In this document: positions 22,501-34,487 of the stretch, piece by piece
How positions within the stretch are numbered: the first letter of the stretch is position 1
How the letters are laid out: every line of letters begins with the position of its first letter
Assembly (NCBI GenBank): GCA_039090855.1
Contig: CM076999.1
Location: 111,165,072-111,229,071, forward strand
DNA: 64,000 bases
Direction of reading: 5' to 3'
From: Macrothele yani
Lineage: Eukaryota > Arthropoda > Arachnida > Araneae > Macrothelidae
Position numbers and translations under genes: made by a program
Notes under the pieces: generated by a model
The model's database searches: none
What the model saw: the letters and a program-made list of their open reading frames with translations, nothing else
What the model was told of the DNA's origin: nothing

Positions 22501-23527
22501 AACACTCAAGTTCACACAAAAGGAAAGAAGAATGGAGTTAATGTACAAATAAGTGTTCAAATCCTAATCCTCATAATTATTTGATATCATGTTAGTAATG
22601 GCAGGTACCAAAAATTTTGAAAAAATGTTACTTCTATTACTTAACAATTAAAAATTAAACTTTGCAATTAAAAAAAACAGTACTGGTGGGAGATAGCCCA
22701 GGTCTCGGACCCAAAATATGCCACTGGGATCAGCTGTTCAGTCATTGATTATCTTATACAATTAACGAAACATGAACTATATATGGGGTGAATTGATATC
22801 AATTCAGACGTTGATCCTCACCAGGTGATTATTTAGATGACTGTGTTAGGGAGGTAGGGATCATATCAGCTGTGGAAACAACAGTAATTTTGGCACATTT
22901 AACTTGATTTGTAAAACAAGGGTCCATATAAGATTTTTTGCGTGAAACCCAATTTGGGAATTGACCACAGTTTTAAGAAAAAAAAAATTGTGAAAATGTG
23001 ATGGGAGAATTTTCATTGATATAATAAAACCCCATAAAAAATTGAAGTGAGAAAAATGGTAATGGTTGTTGTAAAGCAAAAAACTTTTCACCTCATCAAT
23101 CTGAAATGAAAGAATCTGGAAGAAAGTAACTGAAAAAAAAAATTGCGAGCTATATTCCTAACTGCAAAACAGGGGCATTAAAAAAATGCATAAAGATAGG
23201 ATTTTAGTAAAAAAAAAAAAAAAAAAAAAAAGTTCCCTGGAAGTGAAAAAATAAAATAAAATGCGACTGTCAACTTCCGAAACACCGCATGGTAATGGAA
23301 TCAGGTGGGAATGTTGCAAAAGCTTAACAAATGGGTTTTGAAAAAAAAAAAATCAGCATTAATTTAACTGAAACGAAACTATCATTAAAAAAGGGCAAAC
23401 TTGCGAACATCAGCTTGTGGAATACCTCATAATGCAACTCTGGGAAATGAAAGATAAAATTGTGTAAACATATGAATCAATGAAGGAAGAAATATTCTTC
23501 ATAATACATGGGAATTTGACAAATTAT
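22501..23527. other. Unassigned A-rich sequence
   Basis: Contains several poly-A runs (about 23207-23231) and one 16-bp palindrome GAATTGATATCAATTC near 22790. No gene is recognised. Confidence 0.55.
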
Positions 23528-23799
23528 TCAAAGCAAACTGAATTTGCGGTACCACTTACTTATCGCCCATGTAACACTTCTCAGAAAACTTGAAAAGTTC
23601 ATCTGAGGACTTTCAGATTCCTATGTCTCAGTTGCTTGGAACTTTTTTGTCATAGGTGGTGGTGTGGGTAGCATACTCGAACGGAAATTAGGAGATGCGG
23701 GTTCAATTCCTGCTTCAGGGTGATGACATTTTCAAGTTTTCTGAGAAGTGTTACATGGATGACCAGTAAGTGGTACAAGCAAATTCAGTTTGCTTTCAA
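23528..23799 (+). mobile_element. Inverted-repeat element enclosing a tRNA-like core (family A)
   Basis: The outer arms of about 70 bp are reverse complements: AAAGCAAACTGAATTTGC at the ends and ATGTAACACTTCTCAGAAAA at the inner side. Between them, 23655-23725 carries GTGGGTAGCATACTCGAAC and GGGTTCAATTCCTGC, matching tRNA A and B boxes. This combines DNA-transposon-like ends with a SINE-like core. Confidence 0.75.
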
Positions 23800-24835
23800 T
23801 AAGTGTAAATATGGTTTTTGAAAAGGGGGAAGGGGAATTAAAAACAATAACAATAAACGCCTATCAATCTAACTGAAGTGAAGCTATCTGAAAGCAAAAT
23901 GAAAAAAGTTGCGGCGTCAACTTATGAAATGCCGACGGCCACAGAAACAAAGAAAACGCTTTTAAAATATGGCTCTTGTAAAAAAAAAAAAAAAACTTAA
24001 TCTGAGTTTCAGTTAAATAAAAGTTTAGGCTTCCATGAAAAAAAAAAAAAGAAAGAAAGAAAGAAAGAAAAAAATGCGACCATTAGCTTCTAACATGCTA
24101 CACCAAGCGTGCGTTGAAAGTGCACAAAAATATTCCTTCCTAGATTAAAAGCTGGAAAAAAAATTGTTTCTGATCAAGTTGAAGTTATCTGTGAAAAATA
24201 TGGAAGAATTAAAGTTTAAATAAAATAGGAGGGGGGGGGGCACAAAACAGTTGCTGTCATAGTCTGTCGATTATAGCTTTACGTTTGGAACGGGAGCCAA
24301 CATTAAAAACGTAAAATTTCACTTCCTTTGTTTTAAGATTTATGGAAATCTCAAAAACAATTAATGTTCAGAAAATAGAAAAACAGTCTGCGCTGGTTTC
24401 CATGAATCCGCTACATGCATCGCCGTATTGTGCTGTGGCTGCTTCTGGGCTGGTAAACCTTTACTGATTACATACAAAGGATAGGTGTGCACAATTTACA
24501 GTAGTTGCACATGGCATGGATGTCACATGGTACTTTGTTATCATTCTGAGTATGTAAAATGGGAGTTACTCCTAATGCAAAGCTGAATGTAAAACATATG
24601 GCTTGATATCATTGTCGTGTTCAAGATACCTGATTCAGAGGCATTCAGCTTCTTTTTATGTTCATAGTTTTCCAAAGTGCGAATATGTTAAATACAACAG
24701 AAAATAAATACAGAGTTGAGTAGCAATTTCATTTCCTTCACTATTTGTCACTTTTTTGTGAAAATAATTATATTTCTATTGTCATTATCAAAATGTGTGG
24801 GAAAAAAATGTTTTTAATTGCAAAAATGTTATTCT
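23800..24835. other. Unassigned, poly-A and simple repeats
   Basis: Includes A-runs near 23980 and 24040, a (GAAA)n tract at about 24051-24070 and a G-run at 24232-24240. No gene is recognised. Confidence 0.55.
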
Positions 24836-24839
24836 TTAA

Positions 24840-26762
24840 AAGAACAGTAAACTTAAAAAAAGGTCCTCGAAAATACAAATTTTTGCTGTCATGTGATGTG
24901 GGTGACAGGGTGATGCTCATAGAGCCGAAATTTGTTTCCCTACGGCCATTGGGAGCTGAGTAAACAGCTGACAATGTTTCTGGTGATGACGTCACACTAG
25001 ACAAGCGGTCAGTCAGACCACTGCTCGCACCAGCACATCTGTGTACTCAGTGCGGTAGGGGCTGTGAGGGAAACTATGAGGTAATTAGGGTCAGGAATGC
25101 CTCTCCTTGTGTTGCACATGTCCTGTTCGTTAGTCATCAAACTTTCTGCTGCAATGTACACAACTGGAATAAATTTTAAGCATTTTACGGATTTCTCTGA
25201 AACCCTTGGTTTACAAGCACTCAGTAACTACTTTTTACAAAGTTGTGAAATTTTTAGTTAGGCCAGTAATCAAATTTACGTGGCACAGTATGAGAAAACA
25301 AATTACTGATGATTTAAAATTATGCAATTCCGAAATTTGGGTGCGCGGAGGTGGACAGTTTGATTCGCCAGGTTTTTGCGCCAAATACTGTACACATTCC
25401 ATTATGGATATTCGCAAGAGAAATATTGTAGATTTTATTGTCGTCCAAAATGGTGTTTTTGACGGGGACTTAGAAAATAATGCGTGCAATTTATTACTCG
25501 TGCCTCTATGGAAAAATAAAAGATATCAGATTTTTTTTATCAGATAGACATAGAAGCATTCGTGTCCTCATGAAGAAAAAAATATCCCAAATTGATCATC
25601 ACATGGCCAAAAGTTTGACTAAAAATCTGAAAGCTGCTGAAAAGAAAGCTCCTTTACTAGACATATGGCGGTCCAACATAACCAACCATTTATGGTGGTC
25701 AGCTCAAGCGTGTAATGGATATGCTGAACTGTTGGTAGAAAAATTTCTATCTCTGACTAACCTGCCATACAGTAATAACCGTAGAAATAACAGTTAGATA
25801 AACTGCCTTTTTATCTAACTGTTATTTCTTGTTTTCCGTATCATGTTCAATTATTGCAGTATTTTATTTTCGTGGAGCAGGGGGTCATTAATGACTTTTC
25901 ACTTGGGCTACGAGAAATACTCATAAAGTTGTTTCTCCCATGACAATAGGAGAAACTTAAAAAATATATATGCAATTAGTTCAATGAAAAATAGCTTTAT
26001 ATACTCGTATATAGACAGTAGCTGACAAATCTTTAGTGACAGTGGGAGTTAATCGAAATAGTCTGTGTCATTTCCAGGGCAACAAACAACACAAGACAGG
26101 ATTACTTTTCTGATTTTTCGCCCTACAGGTATCCAGGCATTCACCCAATATACGAATTGTTTGTATGCAACATGTCTCCATAGTTTGCTACATACAAGTT
26201 CATATTTTTTTTCTCATTTTTTTCAACCTGCAGAATCATTTGATAACGACTTGCCTGTAAGGTGTGGATGTTTAAAACAACACTGTTGAATGATTTGTGG
26301 TTTATTATACATTGGGCACTACCTTTTATTTTCAGCATCTGATCACTCTCGTTTCAACACAAACACTCGCCGTCTATTGACATTCTCTCGCAGTTATAAC
26401 ATTGGCACCAGTCAAGATTACCTTTTCTATCCTCGAATTTGTTTTCGCATTTCTTGTTAAAGTTTTGTACTGTACCGGCAGAATATCATGGTTCAAATGA
26501 ATAAGGATTTACGCTAACCATTTTACAGATTGATGGGATCGACTGCGCTGCACAGAACGGGAAAGAGCACCGACTGGAGCCCTACGCGCGCTGAGCGTCC
26601 GGTCTCTTGTGTAGTGTGATGTCACTGCTGGTTTTAAAAAATGCTCTAGCGGAAGGACCACTTACGATAAAGTATTTCTGATTGGTTCAGTTTTCATGTC
26701 CCTTTCGACATTACATTCTCGTGCGGAGAAAAAAAAATGCCCGAAATGAGTTTACTGTTCCT
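24840..26762 (+). mobile_element. Kolobok-type DNA transposon
   Basis: The ends read ARGAACAGTAAACT in inverted orientation, directly flanked by TTAA (24836-24839 and 26763-26766). TTAA duplication plus the encoded transposase type point to the Kolobok superfamily (piggyBac also uses TTAA, but its transposase differs). The length is 1923 bp. Confidence 0.8.
25040..25797 (+). pseudogene. Kolobok-like DDE transposase, frameshifted
   Basis: In pieces the + strand reads TLGLQALSNYFLQSCEI, then WVRGGGQFDSPGFCAKYCTH with SIMDIRKRNIVDFIVVQNG. After a frame change come FFLSDRHRSIRVLM and LTKNLKAAEKKAPLLDIW, then ITNHLWWSAQACNGYAELLV. The GxGQFDSPGxxAKYxTY and SDRHxxI motifs match a widespread animal transposase family placed in Kolobok. 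At least two frameshifts (near 25230 and 25530) inactivate it. The N-terminal DNA-binding part is only hinted at around 25040-25200. Confidence 0.72.
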
Positions 26763-26766
26763 TTAA

Positions 26767-27594
26767 GCATTATATATAGCTGTTATAAAATGCTAAATGA
26801 TATAATGAAATTTTATAATCTACTGTTTTAACCACATGAAGAATGCTTATTTGCTGGTAATAATTTATGTTTAAATAAAATTGAAGTCTTGCTATTAATA
26901 ATCAAAATGTGCTTCAGTTTTTTTTTAAGTGCACTGTAATTGCTGTTAGAATATTCTTCCAAAGCATAGAGACTGTGAATCAAGTAGTTTAACTACCTGA
27001 TTGGGAAAATGCCTGTATTCTTGCATCTCCGTGTAACGAACGTACATTGCGTTTGTCAGAAAGTTTGTATATTACTAATTTTGGTAATACCTGCTGTAAT
27101 ACTGATCTGCCTTGTTTCATTCCCCACCCTGGAAGACACTAATTGAATCTGTGTTTTCTAGAGCTGATGGTATGCGTTCCTTGCCGTCTTCTACATGATT
27201 TTGAACGTTCACATTTGGCAACAGCGACTTTTGATGACTATTGCATTGTATTTATTGCATGCTTGCTTGGTGACTGTGGCACTAAGCCTGATGATTGGGG
27301 CCGCTGTGGCCTTGAAGGATTTTGCTTGCAGTATTTTAACTGACTTGTATTTTTAATTGTAAATAAAGGTTTTAACTTTGCAATTTGAACATAGTGAGTT
27401 TTGCACATTGTACAGAGACAGCCTGGTTCACCTTTAGAACATCCTTAGATAGAGAGCAATTTTATAAAGTTGTATGGGATCCAGTATCACATTTTCATTG
27501 CCAGTACTGTCATTGCAAATCATACCACAACATTTAAAAATTTTCAAGGGTCGTAGTAGGTTGGTACAGCGTGAAGGATTTTTTTTTTTCTTTC
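26767..27594. other. Unassigned sequence
   Basis: No gene or repeat structure is recognised between the Kolobok element and the minisatellite. Confidence 0.55.
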
Positions 27595-28250
27595 AGTCTT
27601 AGCCACTGCCAACAGGAGTAACCTTTCTGATTAATACCAAGAGTGATTAAAGCAAGTGACCTCTGCCAACAGGAGTAACCTTTCTGATCAATACCAAGAG
27701 TGATTAAAGCAAGTGACATCTGCCAACAGGAGTAACATTTCTGTTCAATACCAAGAGTGATTAAAGCAAGTGACATCTGCCAACGGGAGTAACCTTTCTG
27801 ATCAATACCAAGAGTGATTAAAGCAAGTGACATCTACCAACAGGAGTAACCTGTGAACAGGAGTAACCTTTCTGATCAGTACCAAGAGTGATTAAAGCAA
27901 GTGACATCTGCCAACAGGAGTAACCTTTCTGATCAGTACCAAGAGTGATTAAAGCAAGTGACATCTGCCAACAGGAGTAACCTTTCTGATCAGTACCAAG
28001 AGTGATTAAAGCAAGTGACATCTGCCAACAGGAGTAACATTTCTGATCAATACCAAGAGTGATTAAAGCAAGGGACATCTGCCAACAGGAGTAACCTTTC
28101 TGATCAGTACCAAGAGTGATTAAAGCAAGTGACATTTGCCAACAGGAGTAACCTTTCTGATCAGTACCAAGAGTGATTAAAGCAAGTGACATCTGCCAAC
28201 AGGAGTAACCTTTCTGATCAATACCAAGAGTGATTAAAGCAAGTGACATA
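27595..28250. repeat. 57-bp minisatellite, about 11 units
   Basis: The unit starts CTGCCAACAGGAGTAACC and repeats every 57 bp (27663, 27720, 27777, then 27908 through 28193). A small irregular unit lies at about 27834-27907. Units differ at only one to three positions. On the minus strand each gives an uninterrupted 19-residue peptide (MSLALITLGTDQKGYSCWQ), but this follows from the length being a multiple of three. There is no sign of a gene around it. Confidence 0.97.
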
Positions 28251-29460
28251 TGAGCAGTGCATTTGTTAGGCCAAAATTGTTAATGAAGATGTGATTTGTG
28301 CGATGAGTGAATAATAGTAAGCTGTTAAAGCCTGTCTTTAATTTTTCGCTAAAACATTGTTTGGTAATTGAAATTTTGTATGTCTGAAATTGCATTGAAT
28401 GGCGCATTACTAATTAAAATAATATTTGTAGTTTTTGTGCAACAGATCTGCGAGTATCTTCTGATAACAGTAGTCCTGTTAGTACTGACAAGTGCTGTAT
28501 TATGTAGTGAAATTAGAACTATTTAAACAAAGAAAGCTACTGAGCAAGAAAATAAAAGTAAGAGAATAGAGTGAGATATAAGAAACAGTAAAAAAATCCA
28601 AGATTTAAAAAAAGGAAGAAATAGAAAGTTAAAGACAGCTAGATTTCTATGCTGCTTAAAGAGGAAGAGCGTTATAGAAGTAATGTTAAACTGGGTCAGT
28701 AATCTAGAAAGTAAAATATCAAATGCACAATTACATAATTTCTTTGCAAGAATCCTGATAAATGAGTGAACATTCACGTATATTCATTAATTGTTAATTT
28801 TTGTAAATCAGTTTATTTTGGTAATATTGGTATCTTCACACACAAATAAATATTGCAATTGCTGCAGTTCATGATTTCAAAGTGATTGTTACTTATAGTG
28901 CTCTGACTATTGTGTGAGTGTAATATATCTCTGTTTTTACAATAATTATGTCACAAGAAAATCATAAAAGGTGTGTGTGTGTGTATATATATATATATAT
29001 GTACAGTATAACCCTTATTTAAAATAGGAACTTTTGTATCATGTTAATTCAAAGCTGATTTGATCGCTTATAAAATTAAAAAAAAAAAATTAAATCCACA
29101 GATTTGACGAGGAGGAAAAGGCTAAGATGCTCATTTTTAACAAATAAAGTAAAACAATTTAGTGAAATTCTATATTATTGGGACAAAGAAAATCTTCTGC
29201 GCTTTGTCCTGGAATGAAGGAATAGAAATGATCCTGTGCAGGACGAAATTGCAATAGCACAAGAGATTCTTGGTGTGCTTGTGGAAGAATGTAGATAGAA
29301 AAGTAATGCAGAGAGAGTTCATCAAATGCTCAGCAAGGGAAGTTGTCTAAGAGACCCTTTCCACCATCCACTCCAAGGGTCTGTGCCTTGGGAGTATCTT
29401 TTTAAAAAAATGTTTCTACATGATGTATGCTTCAGGATTTGCTGTTTCTAGGTACACATG
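28251..29460. other. Unassigned A+T-rich sequence with a (GT)n(AT)n tract
   Basis: A GT/AT microsatellite lies at about 28972-29000. No gene is recognised. Confidence 0.55.
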
Positions 29461-29562
29461 TACAGTTATGGAAAAATTAATAGCAACTCTGGAAATTTGA
29501 CGTTTTTTGGGTTTTTAGTGTTGCTACAAAAGTAAATATGCAGATAATACTCACAATATATA

Positions 29563-30771
29563 CACTGAAGTGCCAGAAAACCTGGTACAGACGAGCTTAT
29601 GCAAAATACATAGCAACGTCACCTATGCACGTACTTTGTTGCGTCTACCAGTGCGTATATAAAGCGATAGACATCCTTGCCAGCTGTCAGAGCTATTTTT
29701 GGCATGAGAATTACAAGTAATAACGATTTAAGCGATTTTCAGTGTGGTGTCATAGTTGGCGCTCGTGAGATGGGCCATAGTATTTCGGAGGTAGGAAACG
29801 AAGTTCGGATCTCCACGGACGACCATTGCAAAAGTGTACCGTGGCTACAAGAATTTCGACAAAACCTCCAACCTACGATTCCAGTGTGGCCGTAAAAAGA
29901 CATTGGGTGAACGTGACCATCGTCGGCTGTCAAGAATCGTTTCACGTGATAGGCGTGCAAGTGCAACACTCTCGCAGGTATCATCGGAATTCAATGCTGA
30001 AGCCTCAACAAGCATCAGCGTCCGGACTGTGCAGCGTACGCTGCAGGATATGGGCTTTGGGAGCCTATGCCCAACTAGAGTCCCCTTGATGGGTGCACGA
30101 CACAGAGCTATGTGCCTCGCTTGGGCACGGCAACACCGCCACTGGAAACAAGTAGCCTGGTCTGACGAGTCGCGTTTCCAACTGTATTGGGCAGATGGAA
30201 GGATTCGTGTGTGCGCAAACCCCATGAAGCCATGGATCCTGCCTGTCAGCAGGGAACTGGGGGGGGGGGTGTCTGTTATGGTAAGGGGTGTGTTTAGCTG
30301 GATTTCACTGGGACCCCTGGTATGTCTACAAACATCTGTGACAGGCCAACGCTATGTGCGCGTCCTTTCTGACGAGGTACATCCGCTCATGTCGTGCATT
30401 CATGCTGATGGGTTGGGCCTGTTCCAGCAGGACAATGCACCTCCACACAAGTGTAGGGAAGCCACATTATAGTTAGAGGAGCATTCATCTGAGTTTGGGG
30501 TGTTTCCATTCCCACCCACCCAAGTTGCCAGATCTGAACGTGATAGAACACATTTGGAATGCCATGCAACGCTATCGAACACAGGAATCCGAGACCTCGG
30601 AATACACCCCGAATTGTGGAACGCTCTGCAGGAAGTATGGCGTGCATTGCCTACAGCATATTTCCAGAAGCTAGTGAAGTCCATGCCCCGTCGTATTTCT
30701 GCAGTCCTGCGCTCCTCTGTGGGACCTACCAAGTATTAGACTGGTGTACCAGTTTTTCTGGCATTTAAGTG
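29563..30771 (+). mobile_element. Tc1-like transposon, copy B
   Basis: Same family as 340-1557: CACTGAAGTGCCAGAAAA at the left, and its inverted, slightly mutated form at the right, flanked by TA (29561-29562 and 30772-30773). It is nested inside Tc1 element C. Confidence 0.93.
29677..30739 (+). pseudogene. Tc1 transposase, frameshifted (copy B)
   Basis: Protein segments match copy A: DLSDFQCGVIVGAREMGHSI, RKKTLGERDHRRLSRIVS, WSDESRFQLYWADGRIR, FQQDNAPPHKCREATL and MPRRISAVLRSSVG. Frameshifts near 29800 and 30250 (a G-run) and a stop near 30470 disrupt it. The DNIIEHIWD-type segment, with the catalytic Glu, is also degraded (SERDRTHLECHA in the wrong frame). Confidence 0.9.
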
Positions 30772-30879
30772 TATATATACATGTATATATCATTTTAAAG
30801 CACATTTCATGCAGAACCGAAATCAGTTTATAGAATGGGAATATCTTTAACAGAACTCAAGTTTTGAACAGAAATGTGC

Positions 30880-31575
30880 TGCGATACAGAAATCATGTCA
30901 AATTCTCAATGAGGTTCAAGTCTGGCGAATTACCAGGCCAAGGAAGAGGCACATTGCCTAAAGACATCACATAAGCTTTAATGATTTTTGCACGGTGATA
31001 TGGGGCCAAATCGTCCTGGAAGATGTATGGCTGACCCTGGAACAGATCACGTCCTGGAGGATACTTTTGTGCACCTGTGCATTAACAGTGCTCTAACACA
31101 CGTAGATTATGCCCACTCCAGCAGCAGTAAAACATCCCTAAATCACAACACTGCATCAACACTTTCTTGTCTTAAGTGTGCAAGAGGGATGCAACCGCCT
31201 TGGTATTTCGTCGAAACACTCGGCACCCCCGTGTCGTTACCGTCAATGTTCAGTTTTGTCATCACTAAATAACACTTGATGCCACCTATCAGTGTTCCAC
31301 TCCTTATATTCCGTCGGGCCCATAGAACGTAACCTGTTCCTCACTGTTTGAGGACAAACAACAGTACCACAGCTCTCCCTCAATTCTTTGGCAAGAACTG
31401 TTGATGACAGGAACCTGTTTCTCAGAAATAACCGTTTCAACGCGTTGTTACTTCTAGGAGTTGTTTTCATTTTTCGGCCACATTTACCCAGCCTGCCATT
31501 CTTGATTCCACCCATATCACGGATCTTCGCCAGCTGCTTTCCAACTTTACTTGTACTTAAAGTCACCATTTGCAA
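30880..31575 (-). pseudogene. Tc1 transposase remnant of element C
   Basis: The minus strand encodes TSKVGKQLAKIRDMGG and LKRLFLRNRFLSSTVLAKEL, then VRNRLRSMGPTE and RWHQVLFSDD (first catalytic Asp). Further left in a different frame comes QPYIFQDDLAPYHRAKII and LPWPGNSPDLNLIENL (second Asp and Glu). The parts are in the right order for a DD34E protein, but they are separated by stops and a deletion of the middle region. Confidence 0.82.
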
Positions 31576-31962
31576 AGCTTTTCATGGTGAAATATCACCT
31601 GATCTTCCCATAACTGCATCACAGTTTGCACAGAATAAACGAAATGCACTCTAAACTTCAGATTTGCACTGAAGTCCACAGGAGTAACGACTACACACTC
31701 ACCATTGTAAACAAACTACCTACGTGTACTGCGAAAACATATGGAATAACCCCATGCACATCAACTGCCCTTTATATCGCCTGTACGCAGATGTACTAGC
31801 AAGCTCCGTCAGCTTGTAGCAACAACAATGACATTTCACATAACGAAGTGTGCTTCCTTCACAGCACATTTTTGTTCATAACTTGAGTTCTATTGAAGAT
31901 ATTCCCATTCTGTAAACTGAGTTGGCTTCTGCATGAAATATGCTTTAAAATTATATATATAT

Positions 31963-32150
31963 CATCATCATCATCATTGTCAACCATTATCAATCCACTG
32001 CTGGACGAAGGTCTCCCCAAGTTTCCTCCACAACGGTCTGTCTTGTGCCAGTCTCCACCATGTCACCCCTGCATACTTTCGAATTTCATCCACCCATCTC
32101 CCATGTGGTCTTCTTCTGGGTCTCCCAAGGGACAGGAAAAGACCCAGAAG
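31963..32150 (-). mobile_element. RTE LINE, 3'-end fragment
   Basis: (ATC)n, then GTCAACCATTATCAATCCAC and CTTTCGAATTTCATCCACCC: the reverse complement of the 3' end of the full-length RTE at 20470-20675. It inserted into Tc1 element C and ends in an AT-repeat (32150-32172). Confidence 0.92.
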
Positions 32151-32540
32151 ATATATATATATATATATATATTGTGAGTGTTATCTGCATATTTACTTTT
32201 GTTTACTTTTGTAGCTACACTAAAAACACAAAAACGTCAGAAAAATTCCAGAGAATATTTTCATATGGTGGGATTTTTCACCCCAAAATGGCTATGATTT
32301 AGCAAGGACTTCTGTCGGTCCCAAGCCCCTCATTATAAGTGGATTTTGTCGTATGTACAGTGTAACCTCGATTATATGCTTTTCTAGGGGATGGCCTTAA
32401 AAAATGTACAAACGTAAAGAGTATAAATGGAATTTCAAGATGATGAATACTGTTGTAAACTTTTGAATGACTCTAACAAAAAAAAAAAGGGGGGGGGGCC
32501 TTATAATTTTAGATTGCACTAATTTATAATGTAAGACATA

Positions 32541-34004
32541 CAGGGCTTGGACAGAATAATGTGAACACCCTGCTCAGAGACGCGACTTTTAATGCAGCTG
32601 TGTACGTTGCAATACACAAAGGTATGCACCAATTTTTGGTTGTAATAGCTTCTTTTAGAACCTCAAGGTCCTGTTTAAGTGCATTTAAAGTGTCTTGTTG
32701 CAAGATTTCTTTCAGGGTGACTACAAAATGAGCAACCTAACAGACTTCGAAAGAGGGCTACTCGTTGGTTGCCGGCTGGTTGGTGCCTCCGTGACCACAG
32801 TCACTAGGGTAGTAGGGGTATGGAGAGCTACTGTGGCTAGCGTCATGACTGCATACCGTGTTCGTGGCAAAACCTCGTCTGCAAAACACGAGCGGCCGAA
32901 AAACAACCCTGACTGATAGGGCCAGGGGAGCATTAAAGGGGATTGTGTTACCCGTGATAAGAAGACCACTGCACTAAGAATTAGTGTGGAGCTCAATCAG
33001 CATCTCCAGAGCCCAGTATCAACAAAAATAGTGCGCAGGTAACTGCATAAACAAGATATTCATGGCAGAGCTGCTATTGCAGAACCTCTGGTGACCCGGG
33101 TGAATGCACAATGGCGACGACGCTGGTGCCAAGAGCATACAACGTGGACTGCTGATGCACAGAAGCTTGTAATGTGGTCAGATAAATTCATATTCACACT
33201 TCCCCACTACAGGACGTATTTACATGTGGAGAACACTGTCAGAAGTGTACAACCCAGACTGTCTGCTCTCAACAGTGGCATGATGGTGGTTCTGTCATGC
33301 TCTGTGTGGCCATCTCATGGTTTTCAGCAGGTCCCCTGATTACCTTGAATGGACAGATGACTGGCAGGGTGTATGAATCCATTGTGGCCAGTCAAGTCCA
33401 TCCAGTGGCTCAGGCATTGTTTCCTGCAGGGATGCAAGATGGTAATGCCCCAATTCACAGAGCTCAGAATGTCCAATCATGGTTTGAGGAACATGAGGAC
33501 GAACTTTCACACCTTTCTTGGCCTCCCCAATCACCAGACTTAAACATCATCCAGACACTGTGGTGTGTGTTGGCAAACAGAGTAAGATCCCATTATCCTC
33601 CTCCTGCATCTCTCAAGGACGTGGAGTAGTTTCTGCATGAAGAATGGTGTAACATCCCACTGACCATCATCCAGGATTTGTATGCATCCAAGAAAGATGT
33701 ATTTAATAAAGAATAAAAAGATAATAAAGGAAGATAAATTGTATGAAAGGAAAAAAGATAAAATATTTAAGATTTAAAAAATACAAAATTACAAAATAAA
33801 AAAAATATTTAAAATACACTAAAAAAATTTAATATGAAAAAATATTTAACAAAATTTTAAATATTGATGTAGGAAGATTTATCCAAAGATATGTATGCAT
33901 CCAAGGAATATTCAGGTGGTTTTGAATGCCAGCGGTGGTTCCACACCTTATTAGGTACATAAAAACCTTTCCGTAGGTGTTCACAATATTCTGTCCAACT
34001 CCTG
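32541..34004 (+). mobile_element. Tc1-like transposon
   Basis: The ends read CAGGGCTTGGACAGAATA and, inverted, CAGGAGTTGGACAGAATA, flanked by TA (32539-32540, 34005-34006). Both arms continue with GTGAACACC. An A+T-rich low-complexity patch lies at 33705-33870. Confidence 0.93.
32695..33629 (+). pseudogene. Tc1 transposase, broken
   Basis: The N-terminal helix-turn-helix is seen as SNLTDFERGLLVGCRLVGAS and VWRATVASVMTAY. Catalytic parts are WSDKFIFTLP (first Asp), AGMQDGNAPIHRA (the usual QQDNAP is altered to MQDGNAP) and PPQSPDLNIIQTLW. In the last, the Glu expected in NIIExLW has become Gln. Stops at about 32915 and frame changes near 33090 and 33300 add to the damage, so it is inactive. 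Confidence 0.85.
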
Positions 34005-34487
34005 TACATGAATACTTTGTTTGCTGCATGTCTACTTTGACTTTTATGTTATTATTTTTTTTATTCTACTTTCATTGTAAAAACTAGGTTAACAAATTTT
34101 GTACTATTTGATATTTTCGAAATCTGGGGTAGGGGGACTTTGAAATACTAGGAAGTAAATCCAAGTACAATTTTGTTTTATATTCAGTACCCCAATTGCA
34201 CATTCTTTACTTAAAACCATCTCTGTTTTCAAAGCAGTTTTTCCACTAGTTGATTTAGCATTGGTGCCAAGTAAAATATTCACTAATCTTTACTTGTTTC
34301 GAATTTCTTCAATGCAGAGAAAAGAGAGAACTGTAAACAGTTTTAGTAGATTTTTAGTTGCATCATCTATTTCATGGATGCAAAGCAAACACTGTCTCTG
34401 CTTTCTCGAAAGTTGTGATATGCCGGGTCATGCATAAAAGAATTGAAGAACTGTGTATTTTTGATAATCTGAAACTTAAAATTTAAC
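34005..34487. other. Unassigned sequence
   Basis: No gene or repeat is recognised. Confidence 0.55.

Larger units (their letters stand above)
29463..32269 (-). mobile_element. Tc1-like transposon C with two elements nested inside
   Basis: The left end (TA then CAGTTATGGAAAAATTAA) and right end (about 32160-32269) share CTGGAAATTTGACG/CTGGAATTTTTCTGACG, TTTTTAGTG and AAAAGTAAATATGCAGATAA in inverted orientation. The Tc1 copy B (29563-30771) and an RTE 3' fragment (31963-32150) interrupt it. Without them it would be about 1.4 kb. Confidence 0.8.

Noticed and set aside
27534..28249. Long minus-strand frames of repeated MSLALITLG...CWQ as a protein-coding gene
   Set aside because: They arise from a 57-bp minisatellite whose length is a multiple of three. 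There is no signal peptide, splice context or flanking coding sequence.
27595..28250. CRISPR array
   Set aside because: Units are contiguous and nearly identical with no unique spacers, and the genome is eukaryotic.
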